A DNA stretch of 64,000 bases from Bacteroidota bacterium (lineage in GTDB: Bacteria > Bacteroidota > Bacteroidia > B-17B0 > Aurantibacillaceae), in assembly GCA_019638705.1 (NCBI GenBank), contig JAHBTI010000011.1, positions 39,686 to 103,685 on the forward strand, written 5' to 3'. Below, piece by piece: positions 51,653 to 61,259 of the stretch. Under the pieces are notes generated by a model. The model was given only the letters and a program-made list of their open reading frames with translations, searched no databases and was not told where the DNA came from. Each line of letters begins with the position of its first letter. Position 1 is the stretch's first letter. The position numbers were made by a program, and so were the translations under genes.

Positions 51653-53347
51653 TTAAAATTTTTTCTTTGCGTTAAACGGTTTTGTCGGTTTTTCAATCGT
51701 TGTCAAAATTGTTTTCAATTTATTTTCGGTAAAAATTGAAAGTGCCTGTTTTATGTCTTCATCGCTTTTCAACGAAAATTCAATTCTGCCTTTTTGATAA
51801 TAGTAGCGTTGCACAATTTCTTCTTCCAGATATTTTTTTATTTCAGTTTTGTGTCTTAACAAATCATCTTTTTTGTTGTTGTTCATTTTTGTTACCAAAG
51901 CATCGTACTCGGTTTTAATGTCAGAAAAATATGTTTCGTCTTCCGCCGTTTTTTTCAGTTCTTCCAAATTCAATTCGCTTTGTGTTTTGTAGCTGTAATC
52001 TTTGTCTTTTAAATAATTTACAAAGTCGCTGTATTCCGCTTCCGACAAAGAAAAGTCTTTTACCGAAGCAAGGTTCGCGTGGTTTAAAACGTATTGTGTA
52101 GCGTAATTAAAAACATGATTTTTTGAAACCAAAGAAATTAAAATGTTGTTGAATTTTTCTTCTTCGGTTTTTACATCGGGCATCACGCCCGCGCCGTCAT
52201 ACACAATGCGTCCGCCTTTGGTTTTAAAGGCTGTAACCAAGCTGTCAGAAACTTTTTCTACGCGCCCGTCTTCATCGCGGTGGCTGTAATCCAACGCCTG
52301 CACGCACCGCCCGCTCGGAATATAGTATTTTGCCACCGTAACTTTTATTTGCGCGTTATACACCAACGGTTTTGTTTGCTGCACCAAACCCTTGCCATAG
52401 GTGCGTTTGCCGATAATCACGGCGCGGTCTAAATCTTGCAACGCACCGCTCACAATTTCGGAAGCCGAAGCGGAATTTTCGTCCACCAAAACAATTAATG
52501 GGATTTCCGTGTCAATAGGGTTATTTACCGATAAATACGATTTGTCCCAATCAGACATTTTGCCTTTGGTAAACACAACCTCTTGTCCTTTATCAATAAA
52601 AAAGTTTACAATATTTACAGCTTCATGCAGCAAGCCGCCGAGGTTTCCGCGCAAATCCAAAATAAGGCTTTTGCAGTTTTTTGATTTTAGTTCATTGAGT
52701 GCCGTTTTCACTTCGCCACTGCAATTTTCGGTAAAGGCAACTAATTTTATGTAGCCTGTTTCGCTGTTTGGCAACATACTGTAATAAGGCACAGCTTTGT
52801 TTTTTATTTCTTCGCGAACAATACTAATGTCCACAGGTTTTGTTTGTCCTGCTTTCAGCACGGTCATTTTCACTTCTGTTCCCGCAGTTCCTTTTAGTAA
52901 AGAGCTGATGTCTTCCGTTTTTTTATCGCCAACGTTTATGCCGTTTACACCCAAAATTTGGTCGCCTGCTTTTAAGCCCGCTTTATCTGCCGCAAAACCC
53001 TCGTAAGGTTCGGCAATGGTAATTTTTCCGTCAATGTCCTGTACCACCGCGCCAATGCCGCCGTATTCGCCTGTGGTCATGTATCTGAAATCTTCAATAT
53101 CGTTTTCGGTGTAATAATTGGTGTAAGGGTCAAGCGAGCCGAGCATGGCATCAATGCCTTTTTTCATCAGCTCGCCGGGTTTTGTGCCGTCCACATAGCT
53201 AACATTTAATTCGCGGTAAACGGCATTAAAAATGTCTAAGTTTTTACTGATTTCAAAATAATCGGGTGTGTATGCAAGCCCTGTAATAACTACGGCTGCA
53301 ATGGAAAAAGCAACAACGGCTTTTTTTATTCGGGAAGAAAACATCAT
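51653..53347 (-). CDS. C-terminal processing (S41 family) serine protease
   Basis: 564 residues. Signal peptide or anchor near residues 10-30, a PDZ domain (about 80-165, GFAADKAGLKAGDQILGVNG), then the S41 protease with Ser in ENSASASEIVSGALQD and Lys in RTYGKGLVQQ (Ser-Lys dyad). The tail of about 170 residues is helical. Cleaves the C-terminus of envelope proteins; CtpA/Prc class. ATG 53347, 18 nt after TACATTTG (53366-53373). Confidence 0.9.
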   Translation of the reverse strand: MMFSSRIKKAVVAFSIAAVVITGLAYTPDYFEISKNLDIFNAVYRELNVSYVDGTKPGELMKKGIDAMLGSLDPYTNYYTENDIEDFRYMTTGEYGGIGAVVQDIDGKITIAEPYEGFAADKAGLKAGDQILGVNGINVGDKKTEDISSLLKGTAGTEVKMTVLKAGQTKPVDISIVREEIKNKAVPYYSMLPNSETGYIKLVAFTENCSGEVKTALNELKSKNCKSLILDLRGNLGGLLHEAVNIVNFFIDKGQEVVFTKGKMSDWDKSYLSVNNPIDTEIPLIVLVDENSASASEIVSGALQDLDRAVIIGKRTYGKGLVQQTKPLVYNAQIKVTVAKYYIPSGRCVQALDYSHRDEDGRVEKVSDSLVTAFKTKGGRIVYDGAGVMPDVKTEEEKFNNILISLVSKNHVFNYATQYVLNHANLASVKDFSLSEAEYSDFVNYLKDKDYSYKTQSELNLEELKKTAEDETYFSDIKTEYDALVTKMNNNKKDDLLRHKTEIKKYLEEEIVQRYYYQKGRIEFSLKSDEDIKQALSIFTENKLKTILTTIEKPTKPFNAKKKF

Positions 53348-53660
53348 TTTTTCGGTATTTAAACCCAAATGTAATGAAACCCCCTCTAAAACTTCAGAAT
53401 TTTTTCTAATTTTTTATCCTCATAGTATGAAATTTGACATTGGAACTACAGTTTTGTTTAAAGCCACGATTAATCGCGGCTTTACATCACATCTTTACAC
53501 CATGCATAACAAAAAAATCCCTCATCTGTGTTCAAAGATGAGTGGTTTTGTGCGAAATACCCTTTTTATTGTGCGAAATGCCCTTTTAACTGTGTGAAAA
53601 ATAATAGTATTTTCGTTTTATTATTATAAATTTGCCACATTCACACAGTCATTATTCAAA
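53348..53660. promoter_or_regulatory. Regulatory gap upstream of the large T9SS protein, with 21-bp tandem repeat
   Basis: TGTGCGAAATACCCTTTTTA at 53549, TGTGCGAAATGCCCTTTTAA at 53570 and TGTGTGAAAA at 53591: three units at an exact 21-bp period (two helical turns), just upstream of the TAAATTTG -7 box at 53627-53634. Also a hairpin AAAGCC/GGCTTT at 53460-53483 and CTCATC/GATGAG at 53521-53542. Confidence 0.55.
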
Positions 53661-56159
53661 ATGTACAAATTTATTTATCTTTTTGTTCTTGTGTTTTTTT
53701 TAACCGCTAAGTGTTTTGGGCAGGGAAACTCTACCTGTGCAAATGCTGCACCATTTTGCACAGCAGGGCAATATCCCGCAGGAACAAACCAACCTAACAA
53801 TACTCAGGTGGGCTGTTTATTTTCTCAGCCAAACCCTGCATGGTTCAGTATTCCTATTGCGCAAAGCGGCACGTTGTCCATTACCATGTCGGCAGCAAGT
53901 GATATTGATTTTATTAGCTGGGGACCATTTTCTTCACCTACGGGTAATTGCGGAAATTTAAACGCCAACACACAAGTGCCAAACACAAACGGCAATAATG
54001 GTTGCAGTTATTCAGGCTCATCAACCGAAAATTTAATTATTACAAATGCCCAAGCTGGTCAATATTACATTTTGCTGATTACTAATTTTTCAAATCAGCA
54101 AATGCCCATTAACATTACTCAAAATGCCGTGCCCGGCTCGGCTGTTACAAGCGGCACTATTGCCATAACAGCCACAAACAACAGCCCCGTGTGCGAAGGG
54201 CAGTCAATTAATTTTTCGGCAGCAGGTGCAAGCACTTACACATGGACGGGACCGGGAGGCTTTGTTAATCCAAGTGCTAATCCGCAGAGTATTCCTGTTT
54301 CTCAACTGTCAAATACAGGAACTTATACGGTGTATGGTGAATTTTCGGTAGCAGGTGCGCCAAAAACCTGCACAGGTGTTACCACATCTTATGTGCAGGT
54401 AAAACCCAACCCCACACTTACCGTAACTAAAGGCGGTGATTTTTGCGCAGGAAAAAGTTTTAACCTGAATGCGAGCGGAGCTTACACTTACACATGGACA
54501 GGACCTAACACATTTTCAACACAGGGTTCTTCGGTGGTTTTTACAAATAACGCCGTGAGCATGACAGGAACGTATTATGTAACGGGCTCAACGCAAGATT
54601 GCCCTGCCGCAGGCAGCATTTCGGTTAAAATACACCCCTTGCCACCCGTGCTTGCCTCTACAAATTCCGTGTGTTTGGGCGAAAGTTTTAATATTACCGC
54701 TTCGGGTGCGGAAACTTATACATGGACAGGACCTGTGTGGGCTAATTCAAGCCACCTTTTTTCTTCTATTGACGATACCATTGCCGTAAACATTTCAAAA
54801 CTGTATCACGGCGGGTATTATTATTTGGCAGGAAAAGATACTAACGGTTGCGTAAACTACGATACCGTTCTTCAAATTGTGCGCCCTATACCTTTTCCTT
54901 TGGTTGATGAGGGCAGGGCTTGTTTTGGAAGCCCGCTTATGCTTGGCGCAGCAGGTGGCGCAGGTTACAAATGGTCAGGTCCGCACGGGTTTACTTCTAA
55001 TTTGCAAGCTCCCGTAATTAATAATGCCAACTCGTATAATTCGGGCGTGTATTATGTAACGGTTACAAGCATTTACGGCTGTTCTGAAACCACAACGGTT
55101 TCAGGCGTGGTGTATCCGCAGCCGCCAGTGCAGGTGGGAGGGGAAATAGAAGTGTGTGAAGGTGGGAAATTTGTTTTTTCAGGTAAAAACTGTAATGAAT
55201 ACCGCTGGCTGGCATCTTACGGCGAAGTGCTGAAAGGACCTGTTTTCAGCATATCATCAACCGCTCCTGAACTTCAAACCACTTATACTCTGGTGGGTAT
55301 TGACGACCACGCCTGCACCAATGCCATTCATTTTCACCCGATAGTAAAACGTTTGCCACAAGCCAAGCTGCTTACGGAAGAAACAGGTGCCTGTGTTCCG
55401 TTTTGTCCAACGCTTACGTTGCAAAGTCAGGTTGCCAATTTAAAAACGTGGACATGGCGTTTTAGCGACGGAGAAACTGCCAAACCCAATGAAACCGAAT
55501 ACAAAAAATGTATGACAAAAGCGGGCGTTTATACTTACACCATTCATTTGTCTGACAGCGTGGGTTGCGCCAATACGCTTGTGGGTAAATTAAACGCATA
55601 TCCCTTGCCTGTGGCTGATTTTGAGTATTTACCCGAAAGACCAAACGAAAACGATAACACGGTAACGTTTTACGATAAGAGCAGAAAAGCAGAGATAAGT
55701 AACCTGACTTGGGATTTTTATACTGATGCAGGGGGCTATAAAAAAGACACAAGCAATATCCGTTATCAGCAAACGCCTGTGCGCACTTACAAAGATGTGG
55801 GAACGTACTTGGTTTATTTAACTGCAACTTCAAATAACGGCTGCAAAGACAGTGTGGCTAAGTTAATTACCATTGAAGAAGACCCTGCGTTTTTTGTGCC
55901 TGATGTGTTTACGCCAAACGGTGATGGATTAAACGATGTGTTTATGCCGAAAGCCATAGCCATTAAAGAATATAAAATGCAGATTTTTAACCGTTGGGGG
56001 GCTTTAATTTTTACTTCAACCGACATTGCAAAGGGTTGGGACGGAAAAATTTCAAACGAAGAAACACACCCCATGGGCGATTATGTGTATGTGTTTACCG
56101 TGTTAGATGTCAATATGAAGCTAAGGGAGTACAAAGGGCATTTTACTCTGATGAAATAA
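53661..56159 (+). CDS. Large secreted PKD/Ig-like protein with T9SS type B sorting domain
   Basis: 832 residues. Signal peptide (ends near CFGQ), then an N-terminal region with several Cys, a row of Ig-like/PKD-like repeats (about residues 165-620; PICEG-type motifs with YTWTGP at each repeat), and a gliding-motility-type C-terminal domain (FVPDVFTPNGDGLNDVF, QIFNRWGALIF, GWDGKISNE) for T9SS type B export. It is probably a surface adhesin. The start of transcription may be controlled by the 21-bp tandem repeat upstream. Confidence 0.92.
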   Translation: MYKFIYLFVLVFFLTAKCFGQGNSTCANAAPFCTAGQYPAGTNQPNNTQVGCLFSQPNPAWFSIPIAQSGTLSITMSAASDIDFISWGPFSSPTGNCGNLNANTQVPNTNGNNGCSYSGSSTENLIITNAQAGQYYILLITNFSNQQMPINITQNAVPGSAVTSGTIAITATNNSPVCEGQSINFSAAGASTYTWTGPGGFVNPSANPQSIPVSQLSNTGTYTVYGEFSVAGAPKTCTGVTTSYVQVKPNPTLTVTKGGDFCAGKSFNLNASGAYTYTWTGPNTFSTQGSSVVFTNNAVSMTGTYYVTGSTQDCPAAGSISVKIHPLPPVLASTNSVCLGESFNITASGAETYTWTGPVWANSSHLFSSIDDTIAVNISKLYHGGYYYLAGKDTNGCVNYDTVLQIVRPIPFPLVDEGRACFGSPLMLGAAGGAGYKWSGPHGFTSNLQAPVINNANSYNSGVYYVTVTSIYGCSETTTVSGVVYPQPPVQVGGEIEVCEGGKFVFSGKNCNEYRWLASYGEVLKGPVFSISSTAPELQTTYTLVGIDDHACTNAIHFHPIVKRLPQAKLLTEETGACVPFCPTLTLQSQVANLKTWTWRFSDGETAKPNETEYKKCMTKAGVYTYTIHLSDSVGCANTLVGKLNAYPLPVADFEYLPERPNENDNTVTFYDKSRKAEISNLTWDFYTDAGGYKKDTSNIRYQQTPVRTYKDVGTYLVYLTATSNNGCKDSVAKLITIEEDPAFFVPDVFTPNGDGLNDVFMPKAIAIKEYKMQIFNRWGALIFTSTDIAKGWDGKISNEETHPMGDYVYVFTVLDVNMKLREYKGHFTLMK

Positions 56160-56197
56160 ATTTTAGTTAAGAGTGGAAAGTTGAGAGTTTAAAGCCT

Positions 56198-56205
56198 TAC
56201 TTTTG
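56198..56205 (+). promoter_or_regulatory. -7 box of the bamD operon
   Basis: TACTTTTG, 6 nt before the CTG at 56212. A TTG at 56203 is inside this box. Confidence 0.6.
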
Positions 56206-56211
56206 CAACCT

Positions 56212-57024
56212 CTGAAAAAAATCAAATCAATAATTATTCTTTTTGTGTTGGTGTTGTTTGTTGCTTCGTGCGACAACTTTAATAAACTTCTGAAAAGCAC
56301 CGATTACGACTTAAAGTTTACTAAGGCAAAAGAGTTTTTTGACAAAGAACAATACATTAAATCTTCGCAATTGTATGAAGAATTAATTCCTGTGGTAAAA
56401 GGCACAGACAGGGCAGAGGACGTGTATTATTATTACACTTGGAGCGAATATCACCTTGGCGATTTGCTGATGAGCCAGTATTATTTTAAAAATTACACGC
56501 GGCAGTACCCCGACGGCAAGCATGTGGAGGAATGTTATTTTATGAACGCTTTGTGTTATTACCTCACATCGCCCAACTATAAGTTAGACCAAACAAGCAC
56601 CAAAAATGCCATTAAAGAATTTCAGTCGTTTATTGATACCTACCCTGAAAGCAGCAGAATAGACACTTGCAATCTTTTAATTGACAAACTGTACACAAAG
56701 TTGGAACGTAAAGATTACGAAATTATAAAACAGTATTACAAAATGGACGACTGGAAAGCCACCATTGTTGCCACGCAAAACTATGTGAAAGAATATCCTG
56801 CCAGCAGCTACAACGAGGAAATGTATTACTTGCTTATAAACTCTTACTATTTGTTGGCAGTAAACAGCGTTCCGAGCAAAAAGGAGGAGCGTTTGGACGG
56901 AGTGATAGAAAATTATGTGAAATTTGTGGATTTGTACCCGAAAAGTGCGTACCTTAGCCGCGCCGAAAATATATACACTAATTGTAAACGAATAAAAGAA
57001 AATTTAAACAATCATGGATTTTAA
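56212..57024 (+). CDS. bamD: BamD-like outer-membrane assembly lipoprotein (possible CTG start)
   Basis: About 270 residues: signal peptide with lipobox VASC (CDNFNKLLKSTD), then TPR-like repeats (KAKEFFDKEQYIKSSQLYEE and FMNALCYYLTSPNYKLDQT). BamD helps insert beta-barrel proteins. The TTG start at 56203 lies in the promoter box; the next in-frame codon that gives the natural MKKIKSIIIL opening is CTG 56212. There is no ATG. The gene overlaps rpoZ by 11 nt. Confidence 0.9.
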   Translation: MKKIKSIIILFVLVLFVASCDNFNKLLKSTDYDLKFTKAKEFFDKEQYIKSSQLYEELIPVVKGTDRAEDVYYYYTWSEYHLGDLLMSQYYFKNYTRQYPDGKHVEECYFMNALCYYLTSPNYKLDQTSTKNAIKEFQSFIDTYPESSRIDTCNLLIDKLYTKLERKDYEIIKQYYKMDDWKATIVATQNYVKEYPASSYNEEMYYLLINSYYLLAVNSVPSKKEERLDGVIENYVKFVDLYPKSAYLSRAENIYTNCKRIKENLNNHGF

Positions 57025-57352
57025 AAAAATAAACGCAGACCAAAGCATTGTAACACGCGATATTCGCAAATTTGACAGCCCAACCGGAAATCTTTACGAA
57101 GCCATTGCCATTATCAGCAAACGTGCAAATCAGGTAAGTTCTGAGTTAAAAGAAGAAATTACAGGCAAGCTGCAAGAATTTAATAATGTGCACACCGATA
57201 ATTTGGAAGAAGTGTTTGAAAACCGTGAGCAAATAGAAATTTCTAAACATTACGAAAAATTGCCTAAACCCGTATTAATTGCCGTTCAGGAATTTTTAGA
57301 CGATAATGTGTATTACCGCAACCCTGCTAAAGAAGCAGCCGCATCTAAATAA
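57014..57352 (+). CDS. rpoZ: RNA polymerase omega subunit
   Basis: 112 residues: MDFKKINADQSIVTRDIRKF, then NLYEAIAIISKRANQVSSEL, matching the omega/RpoK-like fold of Bacteroidota (the usual position after bamD). It helps assemble RNA polymerase. It overlaps bamD by 11 nt. A terminator follows. Confidence 0.9.
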   Translation: MDFKKINADQSIVTRDIRKFDSPTGNLYEAIAIISKRANQVSSELKEEITGKLQEFNNVHTDNLEEVFENREQIEISKHYEKLPKPVLIAVQEFLDDNVYYRNPAKEAAASK

Positions 57353-57368
57353 AAAATTCAATCTCTTG

Positions 57369-57408
57369 AAAAAGGCAGTAAGCAAAAACGCTATACTGCC
57401 TTTTTGCT
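57369..57408 (+). terminator. Terminator-like hairpin inside the bamD-DUF4835 operon
   Basis: AAAAAGGCAGTA (57369-57380) pairs with TACTGCCTTTTT (57394-57405), 13-nt loop. It lies between rpoZ and coaBC, so it may attenuate downstream genes or separate transcripts. Confidence 0.75.
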
Positions 57409-57429
57409 TTAAGTTAAGAACCGTTATTT

Positions 57430-58629
57430 ATGCTTCGGCACAAAAAAATAATTTTGGGAATTACAGGCGGTATTGCAGCTTATAAATGCGCCATGCTTGT
57501 AAGGCTATTGGTAAAAGAGGGTGCAGAAGTAAAAGTTATTCTCACCAAAGCCGCTACTGATTTTGTAACACCGCAAACGCTTTCGGTGTTGAGTAAAAAC
57601 GAAGTAACGCTTGATTTTTTTGACAAGCATTTTAACTGGAACAATCATGTTCATTTGGCGGAATGGGCTGATGTGATGCTGATTGCTCCGCTTACCGCAA
57701 ATACGCTTGCAAAAATGGCGCAAGGGCTTTGTGATAATGTATTATTGGCAACATATCTTTCCGCCAAAACAAAAACCATTGTTGCGCCTGCTATGGATTT
57801 GGATATGTATCAACACCCAAGCGTAAAACAAAATTTGGAAACAATTAAAACGTTCGGAAACCTTATTATTCCTGCTGAACATGGCGAGTTAGCAAGCGGT
57901 TTAACAGGGGAGGGGCGTATGGCAGAACCCGAAACCATTGTGGAGTTTTTGAAAAATTATGTTTCTGAAAATCTTACTTTGCATGGAAAAACCGCTTTGG
58001 TAAATGCAGGCGCAACGTATGAAGCCATTGACCCTGTACGTTTCATCGGCAACCGCAGCAGCGGAAAAATGGGTTTAGCCATTGCCGAAACATTGGCAGC
58101 GCAAGGCGCAGAAGTTACCTTGGTGTTGGGAGCAAACCGTGTTGAAATTAAAAACAAAGCCCTGAAACTGATTAATGCGGAAAGCAGCGATGAAATGTTT
58201 GAGGCGATGATTTCTAACTTTCAAAACAAAGATATTGTAATTTGCAGCGCGGCGGTAGCGGACTATAAACCCGCGAAACCAAGTGGCGAAAAAATAAAAA
58301 AGAAAGATGAAATTTTAAATTTGGAGTTGGTAAAAACTAAAGATATTTTAAGTGAACTCGGTAAACAAAAAACAAATCAGCTTTTGGTTGGTTTTGCTTT
58401 GGAAACCCAAAACATAATTGAATACGCGCAACAAAAATTAAAAAACAAACAGTTAGATATGATTATTGCCAATTCGGCAAGCGAGCAGGGGAGTGGCTTT
58501 GGTGCAGACACCAATAAAATTACCATTATAGACAAACACAATAAAATCACTAATTTTGAGTTAAAGCCTAAGCAGCAGGTGGCAACAGATATTGTAAATT
58601 ACATTATAAAATTGATTAATAAAAAATGA
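57430..58629 (+). CDS. coaBC: Bifunctional phosphopantothenoylcysteine decarboxylase/synthetase
   Basis: 399 residues; two steps of coenzyme A synthesis. CoaC part: ILGITGGIAAYKCAMLVRLL with the active His in NWNNHVHLAEWADVM and ANTLAKMAQGLCDN; substrate Cys in GEGRMAEP... region is replaced by typical residues. CoaB part: TALVNAGATYEAIDPVRFIG, NRSSGKMGLAIAETLA. It overlaps the DUF4835 gene by 4 nt (ATGA). Confidence 0.93.
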   Translation: MLRHKKIILGITGGIAAYKCAMLVRLLVKEGAEVKVILTKAATDFVTPQTLSVLSKNEVTLDFFDKHFNWNNHVHLAEWADVMLIAPLTANTLAKMAQGLCDNVLLATYLSAKTKTIVAPAMDLDMYQHPSVKQNLETIKTFGNLIIPAEHGELASGLTGEGRMAEPETIVEFLKNYVSENLTLHGKTALVNAGATYEAIDPVRFIGNRSSGKMGLAIAETLAAQGAEVTLVLGANRVEIKNKALKLINAESSDEMFEAMISNFQNKDIVICSAAVADYKPAKPSGEKIKKKDEILNLELVKTKDILSELGKQKTNQLLVGFALETQNIIEYAQQKLKNKQLDMIIANSASEQGSGFGADTNKITIIDKHNKITNFELKPKQQVATDIVNYIIKLINKK

Positions 58630-59519
58630 AACGAATTTTACTTATACTGTTTTTAAGTGCAGCGCATTTTAATTTGTCGGCACAGGAATTAAATTGTCAG
58701 GTAAGCATTAATTCCGACCAAATTCAGGGTTCGGTGAATAAACAAATTTTTGAGCAATTGAAGTCTGCCATTATGGAGTTTATGAATAATACCAAATGGA
58801 CAAGCGAAATTTACGCTCCCAACGAAAAAATTGAATGTTCGCTTTTTTTAACCATTAGCCAAAGCAGCGGAAGCGACAGTTACAGTGGAAAAATACAGGT
58901 GCAAAGCCGCCGCCCGGTATTTAAAAGTTCATACCATACTCAGGCTATAAATTATGAAGACGAGTATTTGCAGTTCAAGTTTCAGCAGTTTACGCAATTA
59001 CAGTTTAATTTGAATGTGTTTAACGATAACCTTACATCTATTTTGGCGTATTATGCTTATGTAATTATTGCGGCAGATAACGATACGTTTTCATCGCTTG
59101 GCGGAACACCGTATTGGCAAAAGGCACAGGTGGTTGCTCAAAACGCACAAAGTTCGGGCGATGCGGGCTGGGACCCGAGCAAATCGCAAAAAAACCGCTA
59201 CTGGCTGATAGAAAACACCTTGCAGCCTGTGTTTAAAGGCATACGCGAATGTATGTATCAATACTCTCATGCGTTGGATATTATGAACCAAGATGTGGAA
59301 GGCGGGCGAGCCGAACTTTTAAAGTCGCTTGATTTATTGAAACCTGTTTACACCGCGCGCCCTGCGTCATTTCCGATGCAGTTGTTTTTTAACGCCAAGC
59401 GCGATGAACTCATCAACATTTTTAAAGGCGGATTGCCCGAAGAAAAAAACAAGGCGATGGAAGTTTTAACTATGGTTGACCCTGCGGGCACTACCAAGTA
59501 CACCAAAATTTTGGAGTAA
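58626..59519 (+). CDS. DUF4835 family secreted protein
   Basis: 297 residues with a signal peptide (MKRILLILFLSAAHFNLSAQ). The domain belongs to DUF4835, usually encoded after coaBC in Bacteroidota: LNCQVSINSDQIQGSVNKQIF, SIYYAYVII-like middle (TSILAYYAYVIIAADNDTFS), ending FPMQLFFNAKRDELINIF. Function unknown, probably envelope-linked given the bamD operon. Confidence 0.9.
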   Translation: MKRILLILFLSAAHFNLSAQELNCQVSINSDQIQGSVNKQIFEQLKSAIMEFMNNTKWTSEIYAPNEKIECSLFLTISQSSGSDSYSGKIQVQSRRPVFKSSYHTQAINYEDEYLQFKFQQFTQLQFNLNVFNDNLTSILAYYAYVIIAADNDTFSSLGGTPYWQKAQVVAQNAQSSGDAGWDPSKSQKNRYWLIENTLQPVFKGIRECMYQYSHALDIMNQDVEGGRAELLKSLDLLKPVYTARPASFPMQLFFNAKRDELINIFKGGLPEEKNKAMEVLTMVDPAGTTKYTKILE

Positions 59520-59528
59520 GCGAACTAA

Positions 59529-60356
59529 TTAAAAACCTGTACCAAAACTCATCATGCTTTCGCGCCTCATGGGCTGAATGGTCATAACGGGAATATTGCT
59601 GATGTCCACAATGCGCTGCGCATCTGTACCGTTAAAAAATTCGCCAACGCTCAAATGCGGTTTGTTCATTATCATAATCAAATCGGCTTCAATTTTGTTG
59701 GCGTAATCAACTAAACTTTGTGCCACATCTTTTGTAGGAATAGATTTATTGGTGCAGGAAATTCCTTTGCCTTTTACAAATTGTTTTACCTGATGTGTGT
59801 AAGCCAATAATTTGTTTTCGTAATCAGAATCGGCAGGGTCAAACACGCCCACAATACGAATGCTTGCGCCAAAGTAACGAGCAAACTGTATGGCAACATC
59901 AACCTTTTCGCGGGTTTCGGCGGTTAAATCCAAAGGCAACAAAATGTTTTCGCAGCCGTCTCGCTGGTCGTTTCCGCGAATGGTAATAACAGGGCAGGGG
60001 GCTTTTCGCACCAATTTGCTTGCGCTTGAACTGATAATATCTCTAAACCGCATGTGGCTTTCAAGCCCTGCAATAATTAAGGTAGCTTTCAGTTCAGAGG
60101 CAACTTCATCAACCTTCTCATAAATATCGCCTTTCACGTTTCTGTATTCCACAGGCACACTACTTTCTTTCTCGGTTTGTGCCACTAATTTTTCCAAAGC
60201 ATCGGTGCTTTCTTCGCCGTTTTTTTCGTAAACGTGCAACAGCACCAAACGCGAATGTGTGTATTTGGCTAAGTTGTATGATTGTTTTATCGCAAATAAG
60301 GACTGTTTTGTAAAATCAACCGGAATTAAAATTATTCCTCTTTCTTTAATCTGCAT
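59529..60356 (-). CDS. Tandem universal stress protein
   Basis: 275 residues, two UspA folds: first RGIILIPVDFTKQSLFAIKQ, with APCPVITIRGNDQ; second GCENILLPLDLTAETREKV. The ATP-binding G-2x-G-9x-G motif is not clear. Stress-linked, function unknown. The gene ends near the DUF4835 gene (convergent). Confidence 0.88.
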   Translation of the reverse strand: MQIKERGIILIPVDFTKQSLFAIKQSYNLAKYTHSRLVLLHVYEKNGEESTDALEKLVAQTEKESSVPVEYRNVKGDIYEKVDEVASELKATLIIAGLESHMRFRDIISSSASKLVRKAPCPVITIRGNDQRDGCENILLPLDLTAETREKVDVAIQFARYFGASIRIVGVFDPADSDYENKLLAYTHQVKQFVKGKGISCTNKSIPTKDVAQSLVDYANKIEADLIMIMNKPHLSVGEFFNGTDAQRIVDISNIPVMTIQPMRRESMMSFGTGF

Positions 60357-60466
60357 AAGAATTTTTGTTCCAAAATTAGAGTTTTTAACGGATTATAAAG
60401 AATGATTTTTGTCATATAAAGGAAAATTACGATATTTGCGCCTCAAATTTTTAAAACAATAGAAAA

Positions 60467-61012
60467 ATGGCAGTAAAGATTAGACTACAAAGACACGGTA
60501 AAAAAGATTCAGCTTTTTTTCATGTGGTAGTGGCGGACGGTCGTGCACCGCGCGATGGAAAATTCATTGAAAAACTGGGTATATATAACCCTACGACCAA
60601 CCCTGCAAGCATTGACATTAACTTTGATTCAACATTGAACTGGTTAATGAAAGGGGCACAACCAACAGACACTTGTCGTGCGATTTTGTCGTACAAAGGT
60701 GTGATGATGAAAAAACACTTGTTGGAAGGCGTAAAAAAAGGTGCTTTAACAGAAGCACAGGCAGAGCAAAAATTTCAAAAATGGGTGGATGAAAAATCAG
60801 GAAAAATTCTGGGTAAACACGACCGTTTGAAATCGGAAGCTACCAAAAAAGCAGGCGACCGACACAAAGCAGAAAGTGCGGTAAAAGAAGCTAAAGCAGA
60901 AGCTAAAGCCGCTAAAGCTGCTGCAAAAGCAGTTGTTCCAACTCCCGAAGTTCCTCAAATCCCGGAAGCACCGGCAGCAGAAGCTCCTGCAACGGAAGAA
61001 AACAACGGATAA
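60467..61012 (+). CDS. rpsP: 30S ribosomal protein S16 with long Ala/Lys/Glu C-terminal tail
   Basis: 181 residues. The first 80 are ribosomal protein S16 ([20 protein letters not shown] and [20 protein letters not shown]). The rest, about 100 residues, is a helical [18 protein letters not shown] extension ending in Glu/Ala/Pro. Long S16 tails are usual in Bacteroidota. Confidence 0.95.
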   Translation: MAVKIRLQRHGKKDSAFFHVVVADGRAPRDGKFIEKLGIYNPTTNPASIDINFDSTLNWLMKGAQPTDTCRAILSYKGVMMKKHLLEGVKKGALTEAQAEQKFQKWVDEKSGKILGKHDRLKSEATKKAGDRHKAESAVKEAKAEAKAAKAAAKAVVPTPEVPQIPEAPAAEAPATEENNG

Positions 61013-61033
61013 AAAATTATTCAGTTAAATTAT

Positions 61034-61066
61034 AAAGCGCGAGTATTGGTACTCGCGCTTTTTTTA
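61034..61066 (+). terminator. Terminator of rpsP
   Basis: AAAGCGCGAGTA (61034-61045), loop TTGG, TACTCGCGCTTT (61050-61061), then a run of T. Confidence 0.93.
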
Positions 61067-61154
61067 TGAGTATGTTTTATATAATTTATATTATGTTAAA
61101 TTATAATTTTATACATTAATTTGATTTTAAATCATTTAAGCAACTCCATATAAA

Positions 61155-61187
61155 CCAAAAACCCCGCTTTGCAGCGGGGTTTTGGCT
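61155..61187. terminator. Terminator of rpsA
   Basis: AAAACCCCGCT (61158-61168), loop TTGC, AGCGGGGTTTT (61173-61183); on the minus strand the right side gives a T-run (TTTTTGG). It faces the rpsA transcript. Confidence 0.85.
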
Positions 61188-61259
61188 CTCAAAAACTAAA
61201 AACCTTGGCGAGGTTCTCAGTTTGCCCTAAAAACGAACGCGTCGTTTTGGGGAGTATGT

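Noticed and set aside
53521..53600. Small CRISPR-like array
   Set aside because: Period 21 with no spacers; it is a direct tandem repeat upstream of a promoter.
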